The notes: generated by a model not told the origin, from the letters alone. Positions 26,141 through 34,562 are shown, counted from the first letter of the stretch. The stretch: DNA of 51,908 nt from Permianibacter sp046297695 (GCA_046297695.1 JBKBHF010000028.1:1-51908); one strand, 5' to 3'. A program made the numbers and translations.

Positions 26141-26419
26141 TCACACGTGATAGTGCGGTTCGCGCTCGGGCGCGGCCGTGTCTTCGCGGTCGAGCAGCAG
26201 CGCCGCCAGCAGGTAGGCGATCAGCACCGCCGGGAAGAAGAACACCAGTCCAAGCAATGCGATCAAACGGACGGCAAAGCGCGACCAGCCAAAATGATCG
26301 GCGATACCGGCGCAGACGCCGAACACCTTGCCGCCATCACTGGCCCGGAACGGCCCGCGACCCTCACGCCGGAATGTGCTTTCGACATTGCGGCGACCAC
26401 AGTAGGGACATTCACTCAT
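26141..26419 (-). CDS. pspC: PspC-domain membrane protein
   Basis: This 92-residue protein starts at ATG 26419 after AGGAG. A Cys pair at the N-terminus (MSECPYCGRRN) resembles a half zinc ribbon, followed by the PspC core DGGKVFGVCAGIADHFGWSRFAVRLIALLG and one membrane helix (FFFPAVLIAYLLAALLL). PspC senses envelope stress in the phage-shock response. It is the last gene of a three-gene unit that begins with a PspA-like coiled-coil protein, separated by 73 bases from the small membrane ORF. It lacks the long C-terminal domain of enterobacterial PspC. Confidence 0.88.
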   Translation of the reverse strand: MSECPYCGRRNVESTFRREGRGPFRASDGGKVFGVCAGIADHFGWSRFAVRLIALLGLVFFFPAVLIAYLLAALLLDREDTAAPEREPHYHV

Positions 26420-26492
26420 TTCAGGCTCCTCTTCATCGACCCGTCGCCGGTGTGGCCGGTCGTCACGACATGCGCTGCATGGCAAATGCCAC

Positions 26493-26603
26493 TCAGATGC
26501 CCCGTTTGCGCCAGTACACATCCCAGCCCGAGATCAACGCCGCGCAAGCGCTGTACACCATCACCGGACCGAACATCAGCCACCACAACTGGTTTGCGAT
26601 CAT
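26493..26603 (-). CDS. 36-residue membrane peptide in psp-like operon
   Basis: A short frame encodes MIANQLWWLMFGPVMVYSAC and sixteen further residues ending DVYWRKRGI. Its ATG overlaps the stop of the PspA-like gene (ATGA), so it is translationally coupled. The peptide has one hydrophobic helix and a positively charged tail, as expected for a small inner-membrane protein. It takes the place that pspB has in enterobacterial operons but shows no clear PspB sequence (PspB is about 75 residues with a leucine-zipper-like tail). Coupling, hydrophobicity and placement support a real gene. Confidence 0.55.
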   Translation of the reverse strand: MIANQLWWLMFGPVMVYSACAALISGWDVYWRKRGI

Positions 26604-27265
26604 GGTGCGCGCTCCGGTTTGTCAGGCGATGCCGTAGTGGTAACAAAATCTGCATCGGCGACGGCGGCTGTATCCGGATGGGCCGGGGCAGCGTCGGCAG
26701 CGGACGGTGACACCGGTACCAGCTCGGTGCGACCCGTTGCCGGCAGATCATCGAACGCCGGCTCGCGCGCAACACCCGACACCGGCGGCCATTGCCGCAG
26801 CAATTGCTGCTCATGGCGCAGAAAGCACTGCTCGCGTGCGGCCAGCTCCGCCAGCGTTTCCTGCACATCCAGCAGCGGCCGACGCGGCCGTGCCGCACGC
26901 TCGCTGGCGGCGAAGAAACGGTTCTCCATCGCTGCCAGTTTTTCGCTGAGCGTGCTGGTCAGTTCGCGTTGCCGCGCCAGCACCAGCTGAATGGCTTCCA
27001 CTTCGCCGGCCTGCTGCTGCACTTCCCGGCCGGCGCGTTCGGCGAGTTCCGCCCGCGCCAGCGCTGCGGCCTGATCGCGGCGTGCTTGCCAGCGCGACAG
27101 CGCCAGGCGGGCGTTTTCCAATTCCGCTTCCAGCAATCGTTCGCGCGCTTTCTCGCGCCGGTGCAGCGCCTGCACCTGGCTCAGCTCTCGGCGCATGGCC
27201 AGCAACGGGCCTTGTTCCTGTTGAAACAGCGATCGCACTTCCTGCCTGAGCCATTCCAGCGCCAT
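26600..27265 (-). CDS. PspA-like coiled-coil protein
   Basis: From ATG 27265 (AGAGGG seven bases upstream) the protein has 221 residues, the usual PspA length. Residues ~1-140 are a long heptad-rich helix with stretches such as RWQARRDQAAALARAELAERA that mirror PspA's ARAAL region; the last ~60 residues are Pro/Ala-rich and not conserved. It precedes a small membrane ORF and PspC in one operon, which supports a phage-shock role: membrane binding and stabilisation. Similarity to PspA is weak at the residue level, and an unrelated coiled-coil protein is possible. Confidence 0.55.
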   Translation of the reverse strand: MALEWLRQEVRSLFQQEQGPLLAMRRELSQVQALHRREKARERLLEAELENARLALSRWQARRDQAAALARAELAERAGREVQQQAGEVEAIQLVLARQRELTSTLSEKLAAMENRFFAASERAARPRRPLLDVQETLAELAAREQCFLRHEQQLLRQWPPVSGVAREPAFDDLPATGRTELVPVSPSAADAAPAHPDTAAVADADFVTTTASPDKPERAP

Positions 27266-27573
27266 CCGCATGCCCTCTTGCCAAACCCGTTTCGGCGCAC
27301 TGGCGAAAACCACCACATGGCGCCGACCCAAGGCTGTTATCGCAACCGCCATGCCAGCCCGTCGACGACGCTAACTTGCTGATTGCATTGACAGGCAAGC
27401 CGTGAGGATGAAAGCCGGATCGGCAGAGCCGCTACCGATTGGCGAAATTCACCAACTCGATGGGCGGCGTGAGGCCACCGCAAAAAACGGAGCGGATACG
27501 GACCGGACGATTTTGGCTGGTATTGGCTGGTGACAGGTTTTGCGGGTAAAAGGCGAAGCCGGCCCGTTGGTAC

Positions 27574-28566
27574 TCAGGCCGGCTCGGTTTGCGCGGCTTC
27601 GACGGCGGCGAGCGCAGCGAACAGCACCTCGACGCCGGCGCCGCGTTTGTGCGCCTGCTCGGACAGCACCCGGCGGAACAACCGGCCGCCTTTCTGGCCG
27701 TGATAGAGACCCAGAATGTGCCGGCTCAAATGCTGCAAACCGCTGCCATGGGCGAGCTGGTAACGCGCGTACTCGGCGAATTCACGCAGCACCTCGGCGC
27801 GCGTGGTGACAGTGCCGTTATCGCCAAACAAACGCGCGTCGACTTCGGCCAGAAACCAGGGATTGTGATAGGCCTCGCGACCGATCATCACACCGTCGAC
27901 CTGCTGCAGATGCTGATCGATGGCCGACCACTGCGTGATGCCACCGTTGATGATGATTTCGAGTTGCGGAAAGGTTTGCTTGAGCCGATACACCGTGTCG
28001 TATTGCAGCGGCGGGATCTCGCGGTTTTCTTTCGGGCTCAGGCCACTCAGCCAGGCCTTGCGCGCATGTACGGTGAAACTGCTGCAACCGGCCGCAGCAA
28101 CGGTTTCGACAAAGCGCAGCAGCTCTTCCCAGGAGTCTTTGTCGTCGATGCCGATGCGATGCTTGACCGTGACCGGCACCTTCACCGCCGCGATCATCGC
28201 CGCCACGCAATCAGCGACCAATTGCGGCTCCGCCATCAAACACGCGCCGAACTTGCCCTCCTGCACCCGATCGGACGGGCAGCCGACATTCAAATTGATT
28301 TCGTCGTAACCGTAATCGACCGCAATGCGCGCGCACTGTGCCAGCTGCTTCGGATCCGAGCCACCGAGCTGCAGCGCGACCGGATGTTCAAACTTGTCGA
28401 ACTTCAGTTGCGCATCGCGGCTGCCATGCAGAATCGCACCGCAGGTGACCATCTCGGTGTACAGCAGCGCATGCTTGCTGATCAGCCGGAGAAAATAGCG
28501 GCAATGCCGATCGGTCCAATCCATCATCGGCGCGACGCTGAAGCGGCGGGAAAGCGGTGCGGTCAC
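27574..28566 (-). CDS. dusA: tRNA-dihydrouridine(20/20a) synthase DusA
   Basis: DusA reduces U20/U20a in the tRNA D-loop with FMN and NADPH. Landmarks: RFSVAPMMDWTDRHCRYF, LQLGGSDP, INLNVGCPSDRVQEGKFGACLM (catalytic Cys), TVKHRIGID, INGGI and GREAYHNPW. The C-terminal helical RNA-binding domain is present (HILGLYHGQKGGRLFRRVL). The start is uncertain: GTG 28566 (giving MTAPLSRRFSVAPM) has GGAG ten bases upstream; GTG 28608 has no ribosome binding site. It stands alone, about 220 bases after the start region of the psp-like unit. Confidence 0.93.
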   Translation of the reverse strand: MTAPLSRRFSVAPMMDWTDRHCRYFLRLISKHALLYTEMVTCGAILHGSRDAQLKFDKFEHPVALQLGGSDPKQLAQCARIAVDYGYDEINLNVGCPSDRVQEGKFGACLMAEPQLVADCVAAMIAAVKVPVTVKHRIGIDDKDSWEELLRFVETVAAAGCSSFTVHARKAWLSGLSPKENREIPPLQYDTVYRLKQTFPQLEIIINGGITQWSAIDQHLQQVDGVMIGREAYHNPWFLAEVDARLFGDNGTVTTRAEVLREFAEYARYQLAHGSGLQHLSRHILGLYHGQKGGRLFRRVLSEQAHKRGAGVEVLFAALAAVEAAQTEPA

Positions 28567-28854
28567 GGGTTCAGGACTCCGGCGCCAGAGAAGGGCCAAT
28601 GGCAACACTGGCTACGTGCTCAGGCTACGTGCATAAAAACAGGGCGCGTATGGTAGCGCCTCTGTCCGGCCATTGCAGGCGGTAACAAGCGGTGAATTTA
28701 CGGAAATCTTAGCAACGGCCCGGACCGCAAGCCGCTACCCTGCGCGCCACTGGAGCTGCGCGCCGCCCCCGAGCCGGCACGCAGGTGCCGTTCTGGACCG
28801 GGCAAGAGGCCCGGCCGGGATCGGCCCCAGCTTGCTCGCAAAAGGAAAGGAATC

Positions 28855-29361
28855 ATGATGCCCGTCTTGTTCACCAAATTGCTGTTGTCAAACAAACTGC
28901 TGTCGCCCACCACCGTACCGGTCGCCGTGCTACTGACCGGCAGCCTGCTGCTGCCGGTCACCGCTCATGCCGACAACAGCGCCGACATCGCCCGCGGCCG
29001 TTACCTCGTCACTATCGCCGGCTGCAATGACTGCCACACGCCGCGCTACCCGGAAACCGGCGGTCAGGTACCTGAAGCGCAATGGCTGACCGGTTCGCAA
29101 CTTGGCTGGAAAGGTCCGTGGGGCGTCAGCTACGCCGCCAATCTGCGTTTGTCAGTGCAAAGTTACAGCGAAGACGATTGGCTCAAGCGGGCCTCCTCGC
29201 CGATGCTGCCACCGATGCCATGGTTCAATCTGCGCGACATGGAAGAGCGCGACAAGCGCGCACTGTATCGCTACATCAAGAGCCTGGGCCCGGCCGGCGA
29301 GCCGGCGCCGATCGCTCTCGCCCCCGGCGTCGAGGCGAAAACGCCGGTCGTGAGCTTCTGA
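28855..29361 (+). CDS. Secreted mono-heme cytochrome c
   Basis: This 168-residue protein has a signal peptide ending at AHADN and one heme motif, CNDCH, in the arrangement ARGRYLVTIAGCNDCHTPRYP found in cytochrome subunits of alcohol/aldehyde or isoquinoline dehydrogenases. A Met-rich stretch (SPMLPPMPWFNL) probably gives the axial Met. The start follows AAAGGAAAGG. No dehydrogenase gene adjoins, so its partner is unknown. The last ~20 codons and the following bases are repeated 130 bases downstream (see the repeat entry), suggesting a lost second copy. Confidence 0.85.
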   Translation: MMPVLFTKLLLSNKLLSPTTVPVAVLLTGSLLLPVTAHADNSADIARGRYLVTIAGCNDCHTPRYPETGGQVPEAQWLTGSQLGWKGPWGVSYAANLRLSVQSYSEDDWLKRASSPMLPPMPWFNLRDMEERDKRALYRYIKSLGPAGEPAPIALAPGVEAKTPVVSF

Positions 29362-29501
29362 GCCGCTGTGCGAAGCATGCGACACGCAGGCGTTGTATCG
29401 CTGCCGCAAACGCACCCGGCGCGGCCAGCAAGCCGATGCAACTCGCCCTCGCCACCGGCGTCGAAGCCAAGACGCCAGTCGTGAGCTTCTGAACCACTGT
29501 G
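29311..29501 (+). repeat. Duplicated 3' end of cytochrome c gene
   Basis: The gene end at 29311-29370 and the segment 29441-29501 are near-identical: both encode GVEAKTPVVSF, a TGA stop, then (A/G)(A/C)C(A/C/G)CTGTG. The second copy has no upstream reading frame with a heme motif, so it is a tail fragment. Differences are mainly at third codon positions, as if the copy was once a translated paralogue. Confidence 0.75.
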
Positions 29502-29539
29502 TTATGGTTGCGGGACACCCCGGTGCCCGCAGCCAAGCC

Positions 29540-29854
29540 ATGCACAAACTCTATACCGCCGACAATCCGTTCGAAGCGCATCTGCTGCGCGGCTTTCTCG
29601 AAGCACATGGCATCAGTGTCCAGGTGCAGGGCGACATGCTGTTTTCCATGCGCGGCGAATTGCCGATGGGTTTCGATACGTTACCGAGCGTCTGGGTGCT
29701 GCACGCCAGTGAAACGGCACGCGCCGAATTGCTGCTGGAAGAGTGGCGCGCGCAGCCGCACAACGTCGAACCGAACTGGCAATGCCAGCGCTGTGGCGAA
29801 GATTGCGAAGCCAGCTTCGATGCCTGCTGGTCCTGCGGCACGGTGCGCGCCTGA
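29540..29854 (+). CDS. DUF2007 protein with C-terminal zinc ribbon
   Basis: The first ~70 residues (MHKLYTADNPFEAHLLRGFL, then GISVQVQGD) form a DUF2007 signal-transducing-type fold, which resembles a PII-like alpha/beta unit. The tail WQCQRCGEDCEASFDACWSCG is a double-CxxC zinc ribbon, and the total is 104 residues. ATG 29540 is favoured since the conserved MHKLYTADNPFEAHL begins there; no strong ribosome binding site is seen. Function is unknown; such proteins are often found next to regulators or proteases. Here it is convergent with the PHA synthase gene. Confidence 0.82.
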   Translation: MHKLYTADNPFEAHLLRGFLEAHGISVQVQGDMLFSMRGELPMGFDTLPSVWVLHASETARAELLLEEWRAQPHNVEPNWQCQRCGEDCEASFDACWSCGTVRA

Positions 29855-29876
29855 ACGGCCCGAACCGTTTGCGATC

Positions 29877-31487
29877 TCACTGCACATTCACGCTGCGAAC
29901 AAAGGCCGCCACTTTCGCCGCCAGTTGCTCGCGCTGGCGTCCGACCAACACGCCGATATGACCTGCCAATAGTCGTTCGACCTGCACTCGCTGCCCGGTC
30001 AATTCCGCTAACGCCAGTGATGAGGCCGGCGGCACGATGTGATCGTGCTCGGCTATCAACAGTTGCAGCGGTATTTGCAAAGCGCCGAGCGGCCATGCTG
30101 ACGACACGCCGGCCTGCTCACTGCGGCACAGGCTGTTGCACTGATAGAACCGCTCCAGATACGTCGCCAGTGCCGGTCCGCTCAGCAGCGGCCCGCTGAG
30201 CAACCAATGTTCCAGCCGCAGAAAGTTGGCCAGCGCATCTGCCGATGGGGATTGCAGCAACAGCGACAGGTATTTGCCGGTGCGCAGGCTGTACGGTTTC
30301 AGATTCAGAAAGGCGAGATTGAGCGTAGCCGGTGAATGCGTTTGCAGGCTGGCGAGACTGCCGGCCGGCAACGCTTGCGACCACGCCGACAGCCGATCTT
30401 CGGCAGTGTGAAAATCGATCGGCGTCACAGCCAGCGACAGCGACGCGATCGCGCGCTCATTCTGCGACGCCTGATTCCACTCAAGATTCAGCGCAAGACT
30501 CAGTGCCAGCGTGCCACCCTGACAAATGCCGAGCACGGCGACTCGCTGTAGCTGACTCGCAGCACAGACCTGCTGCAGCGCCGGTTGCAGCAACTGTGTC
30601 AGATACGCGTCGAGCGACAAGCCGTGCGGTCCGCTGTCGGCCCAATCGAGCAGCCACACCGCCAAACCTTGCGCCTGCAGTGCCGCAATCAGCGATTGCG
30701 ACGGACTCAAGTCCAGCACATCCGGCCGGTTAATCCAGGCATAGACGAGCAGGATGGGCGTGGCATCGGCGGCGGCTGGATAGCGATACAAGCGGGCATC
30801 ATGTTGCTGCCAGTGCAGTGTGCGTTGACCCGGTTCGGCTGCTGCCGGTTGCTGCAGCGCCTGCGCCGACAAACGGCCAGCCTGCTGCGCCATGGCCTGC
30901 AGCTCGTTTTGCCACTCGACGGGCAACGCGTGCTGCGCGGCGCGCTGCAAGGCGCCGGCGTTTGCCGTAACCATGGCCTCGAATCCCGGCCAACTGGCGG
31001 CAGCAAGCAGCTGCGCGGTTTCCGTCGCTGACAACGCCTGCCAGCAGCGCTCGTGTTCGCGCTGCCAGACGCCCAGCACCGTCGCCAGCGACGGCAGATC
31101 GGCGTGAGCCTCCGCGTCGGCAGGGTGCGGATTCGTTTGCGCGTTGGCATCCTGTTCTGGCGCCTGCTGAGCGAGCACGCCGGCACACCAGCGCGACCAG
31201 AGTTGTTGCAAAAAGGCGTGCCAAGGATGGCCAGCGAACGTGGCAAGTATCGCCGTGGTCGCAACAGGCGTTTGCAGACTCGCCGCCCACAGCGGCGCCA
31301 TCGCAAGCAACTGGCGCAGGCTTTGTTGCAACCGCCAGGCGCACAATGCCGCACTCGCTGCCGGCGTCAGCGCCGGCCCGCTTTGCCCGAGCACCCAGGC
31401 ATCATCATCCGGCTGGACGCCGAGCATCGCGAGCACGGCGGTCACCGGAGACAGTGGCAAAAGAAGTGTGGGATTTGGCGCTGACAT
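29877..31487 (-). CDS. PHA synthase-like, possible PhaE–PhaC fusion
   Basis: The C-terminal ~320 residues are an alpha/beta hydrolase of the polyhydroxyalkanoate synthase type. The nucleophile box is GICQGG (Cys322, in place of Ser), with Asp482 in AEHDHIVPP and His510 in AGHIGVLV completing the triad. GHIGV fits class III PhaC better than class I. The N-terminal ~215 residues are helical and Ala/Gln-rich, and resemble in length and position a PhaE-like subunit rather than the class I N-terminal domain. Total length is 536. No phaA, phaB, phasin or depolymerase gene is nearby. ATG 31487 has a weak ribosome binding site. Confidence 0.8.
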   Translation of the reverse strand: MSAPNPTLLLPLSPVTAVLAMLGVQPDDDAWVLGQSGPALTPAASAALCAWRLQQSLRQLLAMAPLWAASLQTPVATTAILATFAGHPWHAFLQQLWSRWCAGVLAQQAPEQDANAQTNPHPADAEAHADLPSLATVLGVWQREHERCWQALSATETAQLLAAASWPGFEAMVTANAGALQRAAQHALPVEWQNELQAMAQQAGRLSAQALQQPAAAEPGQRTLHWQQHDARLYRYPAAADATPILLVYAWINRPDVLDLSPSQSLIAALQAQGLAVWLLDWADSGPHGLSLDAYLTQLLQPALQQVCAASQLQRVAVLGICQGGTLALSLALNLEWNQASQNERAIASLSLAVTPIDFHTAEDRLSAWSQALPAGSLASLQTHSPATLNLAFLNLKPYSLRTGKYLSLLLQSPSADALANFLRLEHWLLSGPLLSGPALATYLERFYQCNSLCRSEQAGVSSAWPLGALQIPLQLLIAEHDHIVPPASSLALAELTGQRVQVERLLAGHIGVLVGRQREQLAAKVAAFVRSVNVQ

Positions 31488-31527
31488 GCCCGGCCAGTAT
31501 AGCCGGGCATGTCCAGGAAAAGCGTGC

Positions 31528-32943
31528 TTAGAGCACGACGAAATCGTCGAGCAGGATCACGCCCAGCGGACCACCGCCGCCAACTTCATCACGGGCGATC
31601 GCGGTGTAGATGCCGCCCGCTTCGACGCTGATTGCGAGCGGACCGATCGCAGCGGTTTTGCTGCCGGTCGGCGTGATCACCACGTCGTAATCACCGGCCG
31701 GCAACGACACATAACCGGTTTCCGCCTTGAACGGCACGTTGCTGAAGTTCGGCGTGACCGTATTCAGATCGGTGCCCGGTGCGACCACATAAATATCGAC
31801 CGCACCGGCCGCCGGACTGCCGTGCACCAGCCGCACCCGCGCTTCGGTGGCAATGCGACGTGGGTTGTCGGTCAGCACCAGCGGCTCGATGCTGGCGAGT
31901 TCGCCGACCGCAAGCACGCTACTGACACTGCCGGCAGCCAGATCGAGATCGGCATTGATGGCGACGATGTCATTGTCGGCATCGGCGGCAACCTTGACGT
32001 TGTAGCTGTCGGCCGGCACCCGGACATAGCCGGTGAAACCCGGATAGGCGAGCGCATTGACCAGCGGCTCGGCGAAGTTGTCGTTGACCACGACATCGAC
32101 CGCCGGCGCATCCGGCGAGGCATGCACCACGCGCAGCGCCGCCGGCGTGTTGGCATCGCGAATCACGCTGCTCGGATTGCTGCCATCACTGACCAGCAGG
32201 TTGATCGGCGAGTAGTCACTGCCGTATTCCGTGTTCAGGATGTTTTCGCTGGCCACCAGCAGCAGATCGCCACCGGCCAGCGGCACTGTGCCGCTGTCGA
32301 ACACCACCGTGTCCTTGTCACCGGCCAGCGTGACCCGGATGCGGTAGCTGGCGTTGGCGACACTGACCGGCCCGAGCGTCTGCCGGAACGCGAAACTGCC
32401 GAGCGCCGTGGCATCGGCGAGCGCGGCATCGGGCGCCGTGACGTAGACATCGACCTGCGGCGCCGACGGCGCGCCATGGAACACGGTGACCCGGGTTTGC
32501 CCGGTCGCCACCGCCGTGTCGTCGATTTCGATGAGTTCCAGACCGATGTCGGCGACGTAATCGACCGCGACGGCGGTGTAGATCTTGTCGGCGGCCAGGG
32601 TCAGCGTCGCCGGCCCGATCACGGTCGGTGTGCTGTCCGGCAGGATGCCGTTGACCGCGACCTGCAGATCGCCGGCCGCGACTTCGACCAGCGGCGAGAT
32701 GGATTCATAGTCGAAATCACTCAGCAGCGTGGTGCTGCCGCTGACCACGACATTGACCGGTGGCGCGTCCGGCGAGGCATGCACCACCCGCACCTTGGCG
32801 GTCTGCGGCGCCGAGACCGGCGGCGGGTCATCATCATCGTCATCGAAGGCATTGCACCCGGCCAGCGCGAAGGCCAGCAGTGTAACGGTCAGCCAGCCGA
32901 ACAGCGGCTTGGTCACCGGCGACGTGGTCTTTAATTTAGACAT
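31528..32943 (-). CDS. DUF4397 repeat lipoprotein
   Basis: From ATG 32943 the protein has 471 residues, a lipoprotein signal (FALAGC, followed by an Asp run) and four DUF4397 repeats, each beginning like (V/L)(R/T)V(V/F)HASPDAP and ending in a short Val-rich strand. The repeats lie at roughly residues 45, 145, 270 and 370. This is a surface-exposed beta-domain protein of unknown role. It is divergent from the ECF sigma gene with about 300 bases between them, so it could be a target of that sigma factor; I find no matching promoter on its own strand. Confidence 0.85.
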   Translation of the reverse strand: MSKLKTTSPVTKPLFGWLTVTLLAFALAGCNAFDDDDDDPPPVSAPQTAKVRVVHASPDAPPVNVVVSGSTTLLSDFDYESISPLVEVAAGDLQVAVNGILPDSTPTVIGPATLTLAADKIYTAVAVDYVADIGLELIEIDDTAVATGQTRVTVFHGAPSAPQVDVYVTAPDAALADATALGSFAFRQTLGPVSVANASYRIRVTLAGDKDTVVFDSGTVPLAGGDLLLVASENILNTEYGSDYSPINLLVSDGSNPSSVIRDANTPAALRVVHASPDAPAVDVVVNDNFAEPLVNALAYPGFTGYVRVPADSYNVKVAADADNDIVAINADLDLAAGSVSSVLAVGELASIEPLVLTDNPRRIATEARVRLVHGSPAAGAVDIYVVAPGTDLNTVTPNFSNVPFKAETGYVSLPAGDYDVVITPTGSKTAAIGPLAISVEAGGIYTAIARDEVGGGGPLGVILLDDFVVL

Positions 32944-33105
32944 GACGGCGTTACCCCCTGTAAACATTGGCATTTTCCCGCGCACAACAGCTGGCGGTCG
33001 GGGCATGGATACGGGGTGCAGTCAGGAAAACGATCACCGGTCGGGTAGCGCTCGTGGGAAAAACCCGACCAACGGCACAGAACCGGCCGCCGCCATCTGC
33101 GTGGG

Positions 33106-33135
33106 TGATCCGGAACCAGTGGCTTGACGTAAGAC
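33106..33135 (+). promoter_or_regulatory. ECF11-type promoter of the sigma/chrR operon
   Basis: TGATCC at 33106-33111 and TAAGAC at 33130-33135 are separated by exactly 18 bases. In Rhodobacter sphaeroides the sigma factor paired with ChrR reads -35 TGATCC and -10 TAAGTA-like elements. The site lies about 110 bases upstream of the sigma gene start, as for an autoregulated promoter. The match is by eye and no expression data are available. Confidence 0.6.
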
Positions 33136-33244
33136 GCGGTAAGGTAAAACGACTTGGGCACTGCCGATGGCAAGCCACAACAACCGTGAGTCCCGACCGG
33201 GCTACAATGGGGCCTCCTCTCCTGCCGCCCGGTTTGCGCCACGC

Positions 33245-33823
33245 ATGGTCGTCAACAACGTAGACAAGGGCAAGGCCGACACCTTTGCCGCTTGCCTGGA
33301 GCGCGTCGCCCGCGAACGCTGCACCGAGTCGTTCGGCACTTTGTTCCAGTACTTTGGTCCGCGCATCAAGGCCTATTTCGTCCGGCTCGGCGCCGATTCG
33401 GCCTCGGCCGAAGAACTGACTCAGGACACCATGCTGCTGGTCTGGCGCCGCGCCGAGACCTATCAGAGCAGCAAGGCCGGCGTCAGCACCTGGATGTTCA
33501 CCATCGCCCGCAACCGTTACATCGACGCCAAATGCCGGCGCATCGGTCCGACCGAGCTGCTGCCGGTCGATGATCTGTGGCCGGTGCTGGAAGACGACGC
33601 GATGCCGACCGACGAGCAGGCCGACCTGATCCTGCGCGGCGGTGAATTGCGACTGTCGATGGCGCAGCTGCCGCCGGCGCAAGCCGAAGTGATCGAAAAA
33701 GCCTATTTCGAAGACAAGTCCCACCAGGAAATCGCCACCGAGCTCGGGGTGCCGGTGGGAACCGTGAAGTCACGCATCCGGCTCGCCCTGCAGCGGCTGC
33801 ATGCCAGTTTTGCTCAAGGGTAG
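33245..33823 (+). CDS. ECF sigma factor, RpoE/ECF11 group
   Basis: This 192-residue sigma factor has region 2 (SFGTLFQYFGPRIKAYFVR...AEELTQDTMLLVWRRA) and region 4 (LPPAQAEVIEKAYFEDKSHQ, then LGVPVGTVKSRIRLALQRL). It is directly followed (6 bases) by a ChrR-type anti-sigma gene, the pair that controls the singlet-oxygen/organic-peroxide response in R. sphaeroides. ATG 33245 is chosen because homologues start close before region 2; the longer frame from 33167 has no support. No strong ribosome binding site is visible. Confidence 0.9.
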   Translation: MVVNNVDKGKADTFAACLERVARERCTESFGTLFQYFGPRIKAYFVRLGADSASAEELTQDTMLLVWRRAETYQSSKAGVSTWMFTIARNRYIDAKCRRIGPTELLPVDDLWPVLEDDAMPTDEQADLILRGGELRLSMAQLPPAQAEVIEKAYFEDKSHQEIATELGVPVGTVKSRIRLALQRLHASFAQG

Positions 33824-33829
33824 GAAGTT

Positions 33830-34504
33830 ATGGCTGTCACCCATCATCCGCATGCCGATTGGTTGCTGGCTTACGCCAGCGGTCACATGCCGAGTGCCCA
33901 GGCACTTGCCACCGCCGCCCATGTCTCGACCTGCGCGGTCTGCCGGCAGCAGCTGAGCTCGCTGAACGCGCTCGGCGGCGGCCTGCTCGAGCAATTGCCG
34001 CCGACCACGTTGGCAAGCGACAGCTGGCAGAAAATGGTGCGCCGACTGGAGCAGGACAAGCGCGAGCCAACGCAAGCTGCGCCGGCAGCGATCAGTGTCA
34101 ACCGCGCTTCGCACAACCAAGGTTTGCCACCACCGCTGCAAAAACTATTGCCGGATGGCTTGCCACGCAAGTGGACCCGACTCAGCACCAGCCTCAAGCA
34201 AGCGACGTTGAAGGAATTGCCGGATGGCACCCTGATCGCGCTGCATCACATCCGCGCCGGCGGCAAGGTGCCGCAGCACACGCACGAAGGCATCGAGATC
34301 ACGCTGGTGCTGAACGGTTCGTTTTCGGACCAACGCGGGCTCTATCAGGATGGCGACTTTCTGGTCGTTGACGAAACCGTCGATCACACGCCGACCGCGG
34401 TGCAGAACGAAGACTGCTTGTGTCTCACGGTACAGTCGGCGCCGCTGCGCCTGACCGGCCCGATCGGCCGCTGGTTCAACCCGCTGATTCGGGCGCTGAG
34501 CTGA
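33830..34504 (+). CDS. chrR: ChrR-type zinc anti-sigma factor
   Basis: ChrR holds its sigma factor inactive and releases it when singlet oxygen or organic hydroperoxide is sensed. This 224-residue protein keeps the two zinc sites at the expected spacing. The N-terminal anti-sigma domain has His6, His31, Cys35 and Cys38 (AAHVSTCAVC), the same residue numbers I recall for R. sphaeroides ChrR. The C-terminal cupin has His150, His152, Glu156 and His186 (QHTHEGIE, DHTP), a uniform shift of nine from that protein's set. The ribosome binding site is AGGAAG and the gene overlaps nothing. It is followed by a strong terminator. Confidence 0.93.
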   Translation: MAVTHHPHADWLLAYASGHMPSAQALATAAHVSTCAVCRQQLSSLNALGGGLLEQLPPTTLASDSWQKMVRRLEQDKREPTQAAPAAISVNRASHNQGLPPPLQKLLPDGLPRKWTRLSTSLKQATLKELPDGTLIALHHIRAGGKVPQHTHEGIEITLVLNGSFSDQRGLYQDGDFLVVDETVDHTPTAVQNEDCLCLTVQSAPLRLTGPIGRWFNPLIRALS

Positions 34505-34527
34505 ATTCAAGCAGGCATTCACTGCCC

Positions 34528-34562
34528 AAAAACAAACGGCGCATCATGCGCCGTTTGTTTTT
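34528..34562. terminator. Bidirectional terminator after chrR
   Basis: AAAAACAAACGGCGC and GCGCCGTTTGTTTTT are perfect 15-bp complements around ATCAT, with T-runs at either end. It sits between chrR (+) and the chemoreceptor gene (-) and serves both. Confidence 0.92.

Noticed and set aside
31240..32934. Long plus-strand ORF (564 aa) across the DUF4397 and PHA synthase genes
   Set aside because: It reads through the reverse complement of two supported genes, is Arg/His/Gly-rich and has no domain.
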